Part shown: positions 1-7,974 of the stretch, piece by piece | How positions within the stretch are numbered: the stretch's first letter is position 1 | How the letters are laid out: every line of letters starts with the position of its first letter | Made by a program: the position numbers and the translations under genes | From: Candidatus Sungbacteria bacterium RIFCSPHIGHO2_02_FULL_52_23 | GTDB lineage: Bacteria; Patescibacteriota; Minisyncoccia; Sungbacterales; HO2-52-23 | Assembly (NCBI GenBank): GCA_001820655.1 | Contig: MHQM01000035.1 | Coordinates: forward strand, 1 to 19,101 | Reading direction: 5' to 3' | Length of the DNA: 19,101 bases | The notes under the pieces: model-generated | What the model was told of the DNA's origin: nothing | Databases searched by the model: none | Seen by the model: the letters and a program-made list of their open reading frames with translations, nothing else

Positions 1-2
1 GC

Positions 3-821
3 TTCATCGCACAGCTGGATTATTTGCAGGAAAACTATCGCGTCGTTGGCTGGCCCGATGTCGCGGCGCATCTTGGAGGAAAAGCATCTTTGCCCGATCG
101 CGCGTGCCTGCTGACTTTTGATGACGGCCTGCGTGACGCGTACACCCACATATATCCTCTGCTTTGCCGGCGCGGGCTTTCGGGACTTTTTTTCCCGATG
201 GCGCGTACGCCCGAGCAGGGGCTCGCAGGAGTGCAGACGCTTCAGTTGATTGCAAACAAGTTTTCCGATCCTGTAGAGTTTGAGAGCATGTTGTTTGCAA
301 AGCTGTCGGCAGGCGAGCGCGACCAGTTCATGACGGACATTGCGCGGGAAAAAGCCGAGTATCCACCCGATCGCTTCGGAGAAAACAAGCTCCGATCATT
401 GAGGCGTGTGATCAATACATATATGTTTCGCGAGCTTGAGCCGGTGCTTGAAGAGATATGTCGCGAGAGGATAGGCGAGCCAAAAGAGCTTGGCCGCGCG
501 TTCTATCTTGGGGACGGAGATATACGGGAGATGGTAGCGGGCGGGATGCACTTCGGGGGGCACGGGATCACGCACTATCGCATGACGCGCCTGACCCCCG
601 ATGAACTGCATAAAGAACTTGCGGCCTCGCGCGAGTTTTTGGCTCCATACACATCGGGGCCGCTTGCGCTAAGCTACCCGTATGGCGACCATAATGACGC
701 GGTGATGGCCGCAGTGCGCACTGCAGGATTTGTCGCCGCATTTGCCGACAAGGGAGAAGGACTCGCTGACTCTGTCTATGCACTCCCGCGCGTGGATACG
801 ATACATGTGCCGCCAAAATGA
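3..821 (+). CDS. Polysaccharide deacetylase family protein (NodB-like, 5'-truncated)
   Basis: The gene runs in from the left edge. The frame is open from base 3 and already reads as family sequence (FIAQLDYLQENY) before the first possible internal start, a TTG at 24, so the true start lies outside the window. The NodB-type metal-binding motif TFDDG is encoded at 113-127, with the catalytic Asp pair at 119-124. A second motif, GGHGITH, follows with its H-x3-H metal ligands at 561-575, and LSYPYGDHND near 670-700 fits the later family motif. Such enzymes remove N- or O-acyl groups from surface polysaccharide or peptidoglycan. No signal peptide can be judged because the N-terminus is missing. 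It is probably the upstream member of the + strand glycan operon and is separated by 54 bp from the next gene. The family is confident; the substrate is unknown. Confidence 0.85.
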   Translation, partial: FIAQLDYLQENYRVVGWPDVAAHLGGKASLPDRACLLTFDDGLRDAYTHIYPLLCRRGLSGLFFPMARTPEQGLAGVQTLQLIANKFSDPVEFESMLFAKLSAGERDQFMTDIAREKAEYPPDRFGENKLRSLRRVINTYMFRELEPVLEEICRERIGEPKELGRAFYLGDGDIREMVAGGMHFGGHGITHYRMTRLTPDELHKELAASREFLAPYTSGPLALSYPYGDHNDAVMAAVRTAGFVAAFADKGEGLADSVYALPRVDTIHVPPK

Positions 822-854
822 TGTACGAGAAGCAAGAAGTAAGAATCAAGAATC

Positions 855-863
855 AAGGAGGAG
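855..863 (+). promoter_or_regulatory. Strong Shine-Dalgarno sequence of the 876 gene
   Basis: AAGGAGGAG lies 12 nt before the ATG at 876 and decides that start. It stands out because most other genes here have no recognisable Shine-Dalgarno site and seem to rely on stop-start overlap. Confidence 0.65.
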
Positions 864-875
864 ACGCAGGAATCT

Positions 876-2234
876 ATGAAAACTATTTTTGTATCAATAA
901 TTTCGGGGGTGGAAGCAAAAAATCTTCTGCGCACCAATGTGATATCCGCGCTCGTCGCACGCGAGGACATTCGTGTTGTGCTTTTCGTGCGGAGCCATGA
1001 GCGGATCGCGTTTTATGAAAAAGAATTTAGCCACTCGCGTCTCGCGTATGAGGTGGCACCCGATGCGGAATCCGGGCGTATGTGGAGATATTTTGAGCGC
1101 CTGCGTCACTACCTCGTAAATACGCGGAGCCAGAAATTGTATAAAACACTCGCGTATCAGGATCGGCGCAATCTGATCGCGTATATTGCAAGCAATCTTG
1201 CAAGCGCCACGCTCGCGCATCGCGCGATCCGGCGCCTCGTGCGCGCGCTTGAGATGGCGCTCGTGCGGGACGACCCTTTTGCGCCATACTTTGAGAAGTA
1301 CAAGCCGGATCGCGTGTTTTTGGCCAATCTCTTTGACGGCACGGAAGTGGATCTCCTGCGCGGGGCAAAACGCCGCGGCATCTCATCTGTAGGATTTATC
1401 AATTCATGGGACAAGGTTACGAGCAAAGGATTTGTGCGCCTCCTGCCGGATATTCTGCTGGTGCCCAATAATCTCGTGCGGGATGAGTCGGTGGCACTCC
1501 TGGATGTAGCACCCCAAAAAACCGTTGTCGTGGGACTGCCGCAGTATGATATGTATGCGTCTCGCGACGGGCTCTTGCCGCGCGAGGTATTTTTCCAAAG
1601 GATCGGGTTTGATCCTGCAAAGAAGCTGGTCGTCGTTGCTCCCGCAGGATCAAGCTACGGGACTACGGACCGTGATATCGTAAACTTGCTTGCATCGCTT
1701 GGTGATAAAGGCGCTCTGAAGCATCCCTTTTCTCTCATCGTCCGCTTCCAGCCCAATGACTTTGTGGAGCGCGCGGGATTTCCGGAGCGGTCGTGGATCC
1801 GCTATGAGTCGCCCGGGACGCGGTTTGCCGCAAAGCGCGGGATGGACTGGGATATGAATGCGGACGAACTCATGCATCTGAAAAACACGCTTGCCCATGC
1901 AGATCTTTTTATCACCTACGGCTCAAGCATTGGGATTGATGCTGGTATCTATGACAAGCCTGTCGTGATGGTAGGATTTGAGATCAATCCCGACAAGCCG
2001 CATCTTGACCGGCCGTCGCTCCGCTACGGCACGGAGCATATCACCAAGGCATTGGCTCCCGGCGGCATGCGGCTTGTAAAAAATAGTGAGGAGCTTGCGC
2101 TCGCGATCAATGAATATTTTGAAGCGCCGGCGCACGATCGCGAAGGGCGGCAGAAATTGGTCGCGGAGCAGTGCGGCGAAATTGACGGCATGGCAGGGGA
2201 GCGCATCGCGCGCGCAATTCTTGCGGGGATTTAA
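876..2234 (+). CDS. Putative GT-B-like glycosyltransferase / glycerophosphotransferase-like protein
   Basis: This 452-residue protein has no obvious membrane segment or signal peptide. It starts with a beta-strand-like segment (MKTIFVSIISG) followed by an alternating alpha/beta pattern. The C-terminal half contains LFITYGSSIGIDAGIYDKPVVMVGFE, which resembles the nucleotide-sugar-binding end of GT-B enzymes and CDP-glycerol glycerophosphotransferases, where a GSS/TxxxEA-like loop precedes the acceptor of the nucleotide. The middle part (NSWDKVTSKG, then LVPNN and VGLPQYDMY) also fits that fold. I do not recognise a characterised homologue, so donor and acceptor are unknown. The start at 876 is supported by a strong AAGGAGGAG Shine-Dalgarno sequence at 855-863, the only strong one in the operon. 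The position between a deacetylase and neuC suggests a role in glycan assembly. Confidence 0.6.
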   Translation: MKTIFVSIISGVEAKNLLRTNVISALVAREDIRVVLFVRSHERIAFYEKEFSHSRLAYEVAPDAESGRMWRYFERLRHYLVNTRSQKLYKTLAYQDRRNLIAYIASNLASATLAHRAIRRLVRALEMALVRDDPFAPYFEKYKPDRVFLANLFDGTEVDLLRGAKRRGISSVGFINSWDKVTSKGFVRLLPDILLVPNNLVRDESVALLDVAPQKTVVVGLPQYDMYASRDGLLPREVFFQRIGFDPAKKLVVVAPAGSSYGTTDRDIVNLLASLGDKGALKHPFSLIVRFQPNDFVERAGFPERSWIRYESPGTRFAAKRGMDWDMNADELMHLKNTLAHADLFITYGSSIGIDAGIYDKPVVMVGFEINPDKPHLDRPSLRYGTEHITKALAPGGMRLVKNSEELALAINEYFEAPAHDREGRQKLVAEQCGEIDGMAGERIARAILAGI

Positions 2235-2255
2235 CGTTGCGGTTAATGTGGGTCG

Positions 2256-2418
2256 GAGACCATTACAAAACTCCCTCTCCTGCTGCAATCACGGAAATGA
2301 GGCTCTGGCTTCGTCAGTCCTCCTTGACGTATATTGCTCATATACGCCTTTGTCGTCCTTCCTCGCCATAGCCTCATTTCTGTGATTTCGCGACGAAGAA
2401 GAGTTTTGTAATGGTCTC
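2256..2418. repeat. 163-bp imperfect palindrome (MITE/REP-like hairpin element)
   Basis: The outer arms are an exact 18-bp inverted repeat: GAGACCATTACAAAACTC at 2256-2273 and its reverse complement at 2401-2418. Further in, 2287-2309 pairs with 2365-2387 at 21 of 23 positions. A central CGTATAT/ATATACG pair flanks a five-base loop near 2334-2338. The arms between these blocks are less well paired. The element has no coding capacity of its own and fills almost the whole gap between two genes, ending 5 nt before the neuC ATG. The structure fits a non-autonomous palindromic mobile element, such as those mobilised by IS200/IS605- or RAYT-type Y1 transposases, but no transposase is present here. 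It could also fold as a long RNA hairpin in the operon transcript. Confidence 0.8.
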
Positions 2419-2423
2419 TTGGT

Positions 2424-3575
2424 ATGAGTAAGAAAAGTATACGGACAATTTGCGTGATCAACGGCAAACGGGGCGGATTCAACGCCCTGCTTCCGACCAT
2501 GCGCGCGATTGAAAAGCATCCCGCGCTGAAACTGCAGGTCATGCTGACAGATATGCATCTGGCGGAGCTTTTTGGTAAGACCGTCACCGATGCGCGCACA
2601 TGGATCCATATCACGAAAACCGTGGATATTGCCCAGCGTGGCGACTCCGCGCGCGAGCGCACGGAGGCTCTCGGACGTGGGCTTGCTCATATGGCAGAAG
2701 CTCTTGCCGACATGCACCCTGATATGATCCTGCTCCTTGGCGATCGCTCGGAGACTCTGGTCGCGGCTTTTGCCGCACTCCAACTCAAGATCCCCGTGGC
2801 GCACATACAGGGCGGCGAGATATCAGGCAACATTGACGGCATTCAGCGTCATGCGATTACGAAGCTCGCGCATCTGCACTTTGCCGAGACCGAAGACGCG
2901 CGGAAGCGGATCATTGCTCTCGGAGAAGAGCCGTGGCGGGTATCGCGCGTGGGTGCGCCGTACATTGATTTCATCCGCGAGAAACTGTATACTTCGCCCC
3001 GTGACGTGCGCAGAAAATACGGTCTTGCTCCGCGCGAGAAATTTGTGCTCGTGCTCCAGCATCCGGTGACGACCGAGAGCGAGCGCGCGTATCACGATGC
3101 GCACGAAGTGCTCGCGGCGGTCAAAGCATCGGGACTTCGCGCGATCGCGGTGTATCCGTGTTCGGATCAGGGATATCAGGGGATCATAGATGCGCTTGAG
3201 GAGGAGAGATCAAACACGCAGTTTACAATCTATAAAAATATTCCCGCGGAGGATTTTATCGGGCTTGAAGCTGAAGCAGTGGCTCTGGTCGGCAATTCAA
3301 GCGCGGGGATTTATGAAGCGCCGTATGTCGCATGTCCTTTTGTAAGTGTCGGCAAGCGGCAGGAGGGACGGGAGCGCGAAAACAACGTCATTGATGTCGC
3401 ACCGGAGCGCGGGAAAATCCTTGCCGCCATCAGACGCGCGGCGAGTCCCGCGTTTCGCAAAAGCATGCGTCCGCGCAATATCTACGGCGATGGGCGCGCG
3501 GCAGGACGCATCGTACGCGTGCTTGCATCAGTCCCGCTCGGCTCCAAACTTTTTGAGAAGAAAATTACCTACTAA
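2424..3575 (+). CDS. neuC: UDP-N-acetylglucosamine 2-epimerase (hydrolysing), NeuC/NnaA type
   Basis: This 383-residue protein is of normal family length. Typical NeuC-type motifs are visible in order: GDRSE at residues 106-110, HIQGGEISG beginning at residue 127, IDGIQRHAITKLAHLHF around residues 138-154, QHPVTTESE in the C-terminal half, and GNSSAGIYEAP near residues 290-300. Known members hydrolyse UDP-GlcNAc (or a derivative such as UDP-diNAcBac) to free ManNAc-type sugar plus UDP for sialic, legionaminic or pseudaminic-like acid synthesis, in the cytoplasm. No neuB-like synthase or neuA-like CMP transferase is in the window, so the end product cannot be named. The start codon lies 5 nt after the palindrome at 2256-2418 and has no Shine-Dalgarno site, so the upstream region looks disturbed. 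Confidence 0.88.
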   Translation: MSKKSIRTICVINGKRGGFNALLPTMRAIEKHPALKLQVMLTDMHLAELFGKTVTDARTWIHITKTVDIAQRGDSARERTEALGRGLAHMAEALADMHPDMILLLGDRSETLVAAFAALQLKIPVAHIQGGEISGNIDGIQRHAITKLAHLHFAETEDARKRIIALGEEPWRVSRVGAPYIDFIREKLYTSPRDVRRKYGLAPREKFVLVLQHPVTTESERAYHDAHEVLAAVKASGLRAIAVYPCSDQGYQGIIDALEEERSNTQFTIYKNIPAEDFIGLEAEAVALVGNSSAGIYEAPYVACPFVSVGKRQEGRERENNVIDVAPERGKILAAIRRAASPAFRKSMRPRNIYGDGRAAGRIVRVLASVPLGSKLFEKKITY

Positions 3576-3585
3576 ATCCGTTTTG

Positions 3586-4374
3586 ATGAAAAACTACCAG
3601 CTCAAGGAATTTTATGATCGTGTGTACGCCAAGGGCGAGCAGAAGCACTATACAAAACTGCGTCTTGCGGGCAAGAAACTTGCGGCAGATCGCACTGCGG
3701 TACTTGCGGAGCTTGACTGGCGCGGCAAGACCGTGCTTGATGTCGGATGCGGCACAGGCGAGACCCCATATCTCATCGCAAAGCGCGGAGCCAAAAAAGT
3801 AGTCGGCATTGATTATGCGCCGCAGGCAATCGCGGTCGCCAACGCCACGTATAGGGCATCCAATCTTTCTTTTGAAGTAAAAAATGTCACAGCAGTCCGC
3901 GAGCGGTTTGACGCGGTGATCATCATGGGGACACTTGAGCACATAGACAATCCATTGGGACTTTTGAAAAAACTGAAAACGTTGCTCAATCCGGGCGGCT
4001 CTATCATTGTGACCTCTCCCAACTGGTCCAACCCCCGCGGATATATGCTCCTGCCTCTGCTCTTTCTCTTCCGCGCGCGGATCACGCTTGTAGATATCCA
4101 CTACTTCACGCCCGTGGAGTTTATCGGATGGGCAAAGAAACTTGGCATGAAGCTTGCATGGCGCACTACGGATCAAAATTGGTCGCACGGTAAAAAGCTT
4201 GTGGCTGATTTTGAGCGCCGTCTGCCCAATGTTCTGCGCGACTCAAAGCTTCCTCTGGATCAGAAGCGCATCAAGGAGTTTACCAAGTGGATTGAGACTC
4301 ATATTCTCCCGCTTGAAAAAGATCAGCTACATACCGGCGCTATCGGCGTATATCACTTCAGGAAAGGCGCTTGA
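3586..4374 (+). CDS. Class I SAM-dependent methyltransferase
   Basis: Starting at the ATG at 3586 gives a 262-residue protein. The frame is open much further upstream, but that part overlaps neuC in another frame and has no family-like sequence, while 3586 follows the neuC stop by 10 nt. Motif I, VLDVGCGTG, is at residues 50-58, followed by VVGIDYAPQAI (motif II acidic residue) and the GTLEHIDNP and LLNPGGSIIVTSPN segments typical of Methyltransf_11/23 proteins. The enzyme transfers a methyl group from S-adenosylmethionine to a small molecule or glycan; the acceptor cannot be read from sequence. In this operon a sugar or lipid-linked glycan O-methylation is likely. Confidence 0.85.
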   Translation: MKNYQLKEFYDRVYAKGEQKHYTKLRLAGKKLAADRTAVLAELDWRGKTVLDVGCGTGETPYLIAKRGAKKVVGIDYAPQAIAVANATYRASNLSFEVKNVTAVRERFDAVIIMGTLEHIDNPLGLLKKLKTLLNPGGSIIVTSPNWSNPRGYMLLPLLFLFRARITLVDIHYFTPVEFIGWAKKLGMKLAWRTTDQNWSHGKKLVADFERRLPNVLRDSKLPLDQKRIKEFTKWIETHILPLEKDQLHTGAIGVYHFRKGA

Positions 4375-4393
4375 ACAGGCTCTCATACATAGC

Positions 4394-6256
4394 ATGAGAA
4401 ATGTCTTTCGGGGGAGCGTTGCCGCACAGTGCCAAAACGGGGAATCGCCAAAGCGATCCGCTTTGTCGCGATGGCGTCTGACGTGGGCGCGGCGCAGGCA
4501 CTTGCTCGCGTATGTATTTGGCGGGTACAAATGGCAGATTGCCGCTCTCATGACGCTCGGTTTTCTCTCCGGCATTTTGGGAGGCTTGGGGATCGGCGTG
4601 GTGATCCCGCTTTTTTCGTTTACCGTCGCGGATCAGGCTTTCGGGAGCGACTTCGTGTCGCAGGTCGTCTCCCAGACATTCGGATTTTTCGGACTTGAGC
4701 CGACGTTGAGAGTCTTTTTGATTCTCATCTCGGCTCTTTTTATCGTGAAAGCGATCGTGACGGTGATCTTTGGGCGAGTCACGATCAAGATCAGCAGCGA
4801 CTACGAGCGGCAGACCGTGGATAGGCTGTACCGTCTTGCGTTTTCCGCCGACTGGCCGTTTTTGCGTTCGCAGAAGATCGGCCATCTCCAAAATCTGCTG
4901 ACGGTAAGCGTTCCGCACGGCGCGCGCCTGATACTTGCGATCAGCAGCGGTTTTCTCAATTTTGCGAATTTTCTTATTTTTCTCATTGTTGCGCTGAAGC
5001 TCTCCGTCGCGGTCACGCTTGTAGCCCTCGCCCTGGGCATCGTGGTGCTGATATCGTCCCGCACGCTCCTGAAGCGGTCGCGCGTGTACGCACGCGCCCG
5101 CGCAGGTCTGAATGCGGATATCGCCCATGAAGTCAACGAGAATATGACGGGTCTCAAAGTGATCAAGGCCACTGGGGTAGAGCGCTATGCGGCCCGGCTC
5201 GGGTCTTTGTTTTTTGAGAATATGAGCGTACTCCGGGTGCGCGGCTCCGTGATCAAGATTATCAATGCGGCCGCCATTGAGCCGGTGAGCATCATATTCA
5301 TCATCGTGCTGTTTGCGGCTCTCTATCATCGCCCGCAGTTTGAGCTTGGAGTTTTTATAGTGATCGTGTACTCTATACACAAGATATTTACGTACGTGAA
5401 CCTCCTCCAGGATATGCTTCATTCCGTAAGCGACGCATTTCCCTACGTACAGCAGATGGTTGCCTTTGAGGAGGCTGTCACTAAGCATCAGGAGATACAA
5501 GACGGAAAGCGCGGGTTTCGTTTTGATCGCGAGGTAGAATTTCGCCGTGTGAGCTTTACATACGGCAGCCGTACCGTTCCGGCGCTGGCAGATGTGAGTT
5601 TTACGGTGCGCCGAGGCGAGATGGTGGGCATCATCGGGCCTTCGGGTGCGGGCAAGACGACATTGACGGATCTTCTTCTGCGGCTCTTCGCTCCATCCGA
5701 CGGGGGTATCCTGATTGATGGCATAAACGCAGGGGAGATTGATCTGGACGGATGGCGATCACAGGTCGGGTATGTGCCGCAGGATACGTTTTTAAAAAAC
5801 GACACGATCGCCAACAACATACGATTTTATGACGAAGCCATAAGCGACGCGGAAGTGGAGGCCGCGGCTCGGACGGCCTATCTCGGAGATGTGCTGGCTC
5901 GTCTGCCGCAGGGCCTCGCGACGGTGGTCGGCGAGCGGGGCGTGCGTCTGTCGGGAGGCGAACGCCAGCGGATCGCGCTTGCCCGGGCTTTGGCGCGCTC
6001 CCCCCAAATACTGGTGCTGGATGAGGCGACCAGCGCCTTGGATCACGAATCGGAAGCGATGATTCAGAATGCGATTTTGAATCTTAGGGGAGACAAGACG
6101 ATTATTGCGATCGCCCACCGCCTGTCCACGATCACTCATGCCGATCGCCTGGTCATCCTGCGGGAAGGACGGGTCGTGGAGCAGGGAAAGCCGTCGGAGC
6201 TTCTGAAAAATGTGGATTCTTATTTTTATAAAGCTCACCAGATCACGGTGACATAG
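4394..6256 (+). CDS. ABC exporter, fused transmembrane and ATPase domains (MsbA/PglK-like)
   Basis: I take the ATG at 4394, 19 nt after the preceding stop; the longer open frame upstream overlaps the methyltransferase gene. The 620-residue product is of usual half-transporter length. Membrane segments fill roughly residues 50-340 (for example LGFLSGILGGLGIGVVIPLF and VFLILISALFIVKAIVTVIF). The ATPase domain follows with Walker A GPSGAGKTT near 415-423, Q-loop VGYVPQDTF, signature LSGGERQRIALARAL beginning at about 519, Walker B ILVLDEATSALD near 539, and an H-loop AIAHRLS near 574. All catalytic motifs are intact. Homodimeric exporters of this class flip lipids or lipid-linked oligosaccharides (MsbA, PglK). 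The neighbourhood points to flipping of a lipid-linked glycan. The substrate is an inference. Confidence 0.9.
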   Translation: MRNVFRGSVAAQCQNGESPKRSALSRWRLTWARRRHLLAYVFGGYKWQIAALMTLGFLSGILGGLGIGVVIPLFSFTVADQAFGSDFVSQVVSQTFGFFGLEPTLRVFLILISALFIVKAIVTVIFGRVTIKISSDYERQTVDRLYRLAFSADWPFLRSQKIGHLQNLLTVSVPHGARLILAISSGFLNFANFLIFLIVALKLSVAVTLVALALGIVVLISSRTLLKRSRVYARARAGLNADIAHEVNENMTGLKVIKATGVERYAARLGSLFFENMSVLRVRGSVIKIINAAAIEPVSIIFIIVLFAALYHRPQFELGVFIVIVYSIHKIFTYVNLLQDMLHSVSDAFPYVQQMVAFEEAVTKHQEIQDGKRGFRFDREVEFRRVSFTYGSRTVPALADVSFTVRRGEMVGIIGPSGAGKTTLTDLLLRLFAPSDGGILIDGINAGEIDLDGWRSQVGYVPQDTFLKNDTIANNIRFYDEAISDAEVEAAARTAYLGDVLARLPQGLATVVGERGVRLSGGERQRIALARALARSPQILVLDEATSALDHESEAMIQNAILNLRGDKTIIAIAHRLSTITHADRLVILREGRVVEQGKPSELLKNVDSYFYKAHQITVT

Positions 6257-6259
6257 GAT

Positions 6260-7495
6260 ATGGGTGGATTCAAGACCATAACCAAATGCCGGAGTTGCGC
6301 AAGCGGAGAGATTCGTCCGTTTTTCAGTCTGGGCGCGCAGCCGCCTGCAAACGCTCTGCCCTTGGGATCGAGCAAGAAAGAAAAAGCATACCCCTTATCG
6401 CTTGACCGGTGCGCTCGGTGCGGCCTGGTACAGCTCCATGAGACCGTAGATAAGCGCTTCCTTTTTTCCCATTACCTCTGGGTGACGGGGACGTCCGGCA
6501 CCGCGCGCGCATTTGCCGAGCAATTTTCCCGTGCGTGCCTTGCCCGCGCGGGCGATATGACCGCAAGCTATGTGCTGGAGATTGCAAGCAACGACGGGAC
6601 ATTTCTCATCCCGTTTCAGAAGAAGGGGTATAGGGTGCTCGGCGTGGATCCGGCAAAAAATCTTGTAGCACTTGCCAGACGCCTCAAAGTGCCGACCACA
6701 TGCGCATTTTTTGGGAAGCGCGAAGCGGAACGCATCCGCGCGCGCCGGGGAGCGGCGGGGCTTGTGATCGCAAGGAACGTATTGCCGCACGTCGCCAACA
6801 CGCGCGACTTTGTCGCGGGCCTTGCCGCGGCCGTGCATGAGGAGGGAGTCGTGGTGGTGGAGGCGCATTATGCCAAGATCATGCTGGAAGAACTCCATTA
6901 TGACTCCATTTATCATGAGCATCTTTGCTACTTCACATTTAAGACTCTGGAGCGGCTGTTGAACGAGTTCGGACTTTTTGTATTTGATGCGACCCGGAGT
7001 CCGATCAGTGGCGGATCCATCGTCGTCTATGCGTCCAAGACAAAGCGCCCGGAGCGGGTATCGGTAAGGCGTCTGCGCGCGACGGAAACCAAAGACGGGA
7101 CAAACAGCCTCTCTTCGTGGCGGGATTTTGCTAAGCGCGCGCGCGAGCATCGGCGGGCGTTTGTCTCGCTTCTGCGGCGGGAAGTGCTGGCCAAGAAGCG
7201 GATTGTAGGTTATGGCGCGTCAGCCCGGAGCTCCACTCTCCTGAATTTCTGCAAGATCAATCGCCGTGTGATTGAAGCCATTGCCGATCAGAATCCGCTC
7301 AAGCATGGCCGCTGGACCGTAGGCTCGCAGATACCCATCAAAGATCCGGCGGAGGTTTTTGCGATGCATCCCGATGTGGTCTGCATCCTTGCATGGAACT
7401 TCAAAGATGAGATAATGCGTAATGCGCGGCGTATCTATGGGTATCGGGGACCGTTTATCGTCCCCCTGCCTTTTAAGCCCGCCAAAATTCTGTGA
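6260..7495 (+). CDS. TylCIII/TcaB9-type NDP-sugar C-methyltransferase
   Basis: The 411-residue protein has the complete three-part architecture of sugar C-methyltransferases. An N-terminal zinc module uses C10/C13 and C51/C54 (KCRSC and RCARCG). The SAM domain has VLEIASNDGTFL from residue 105. The SIYHEHLCYFT segment holds the Tyr and His residues implicated in catalysis in TcaB9, followed by SGGSIVVY near 251. The C-terminal domain contains VGYGASARSSTLLNF. Characterised members add a methyl branch, usually at C-3 of an NDP-4-keto-6-deoxy sugar. The gene begins 3 nt after the ABC exporter stop, and its stop overlaps the start of the next gene. Together with the RmlC-like and SDR genes nearby it predicts a methyl-branched sugar; whether on a hexose or on GDP-heptose is open. 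Confidence 0.87.
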   Translation: MGGFKTITKCRSCASGEIRPFFSLGAQPPANALPLGSSKKEKAYPLSLDRCARCGLVQLHETVDKRFLFSHYLWVTGTSGTARAFAEQFSRACLARAGDMTASYVLEIASNDGTFLIPFQKKGYRVLGVDPAKNLVALARRLKVPTTCAFFGKREAERIRARRGAAGLVIARNVLPHVANTRDFVAGLAAAVHEEGVVVVEAHYAKIMLEELHYDSIYHEHLCYFTFKTLERLLNEFGLFVFDATRSPISGGSIVVYASKTKRPERVSVRRLRATETKDGTNSLSSWRDFAKRAREHRRAFVSLLRREVLAKKRIVGYGASARSSTLLNFCKINRRVIEAIADQNPLKHGRWTVGSQIPIKDPAEVFAMHPDVVCILAWNFKDEIMRNARRIYGYRGPFIVPLPFKPAKIL

Positions 7496-7962
7496 CAGAC
7501 CACACACAAGGATCAATAGAAGGAGTGCGCATAGTCCCGCTCAAACGGATTCCGGATGAGCGGGGGACGATTATGCACGGGCTTCGGGCCGATGCCATGA
7601 CGCATCCTTTTGGCGAGGTGTATTTCAAAAAATTATATCCGGGGATCATCAACGGATGGCATGTACATGAGACCCTGATGTTGAATTACATCTGTCTCTC
7701 CGGCATGATGAAGCTCGTACTGTACGATAATCGCGAGCACTCTCCGACGTATCGTCAGTTTCAGGAGGTATATTTCGGCGACGACAATTATTGTCTGATC
7801 CATATTCCTCCCGGAGTCGCCAATGCGTCAAAGAGCATGACCGCGCCTCATGCCCTATTTTGTAATGTTGCATCCGAGCCGCATGATCCTTCTATAAAAT
7901 ACCGGAGGATTAGTCCTCATTCCGGAGAAATACCGTACGATTGGGCAAGAAAAGATTTTTAA
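7492..7962 (+). CDS. RmlC-like cupin, dTDP-4-dehydrorhamnose 3,5-epimerase family
   Basis: This 156-residue cupin starts with GTG at 7492 in a GTGA overlap with the upstream stop, suggesting coupled translation. Sequence such as DERGTIMHG, FGEVYFKKLYPGIINGWHVHE, KLVLYDNREHSPT and IPPGVANASKS follows the RmlC scaffold, with the acid-base His region present as GWHVHE rather than the classical RGLHFQ. Length is shorter than classical RmlC (about 180), as is common in divergent members. The family epimerises C3 and/or C5 of NDP-4-keto sugars. In C. jejuni the RmlC-like DdahB/MlghB enzymes act on GDP-4-keto-6-deoxy-heptose, and the hddA and gmhA genes directly downstream make a similar role attractive here. 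The altered active-site surroundings leave the exact reaction uncertain. Confidence 0.8.
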   Translation: MTDHTQGSIEGVRIVPLKRIPDERGTIMHGLRADAMTHPFGEVYFKKLYPGIINGWHVHETLMLNYICLSGMMKLVLYDNREHSPTYRQFQEVYFGDDNYCLIHIPPGVANASKSMTAPHALFCNVASEPHDPSIKYRRISPHSGEIPYDWARKDF

Positions 7963-7974
7963 CCATCTTTCGTT

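Noticed and set aside
838..860. Short direct repeats (AAGAATC twice, next to AAGAAGT) before the 876 gene
   Set aside because: Only two short adjacent copies in a purine-rich leader that ends in the Shine-Dalgarno sequence; too small to call an array.
3346..3585. Open frame upstream of the methyltransferase that would extend it by 80 residues
   Set aside because: It overlaps the well-supported end of neuC in another frame and reads as low-complexity basic sequence without family similarity; the ATG at 3586 fits the domain start.
4154..4393. Long N-terminal extension of the ABC exporter
   Set aside because: It overlaps the methyltransferase gene; the ATG at 4394 lies after its stop and leaves a normal-length exporter.
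4358..5500. 380-residue minus-strand open frame opposite the ABC exporter
   Set aside because: Its composition is highly basic and charged with no recognisable motif, and it mirrors the codon bias of the exporter gene, whose motifs are complete.
7901..7924. Small inverted repeat (GGAGGA ... TCCTC ... CCGG) near the end of the RmlC-like gene
   Set aside because: Arms are short and interrupted, it lies in conserved coding sequence and has no following T-run.
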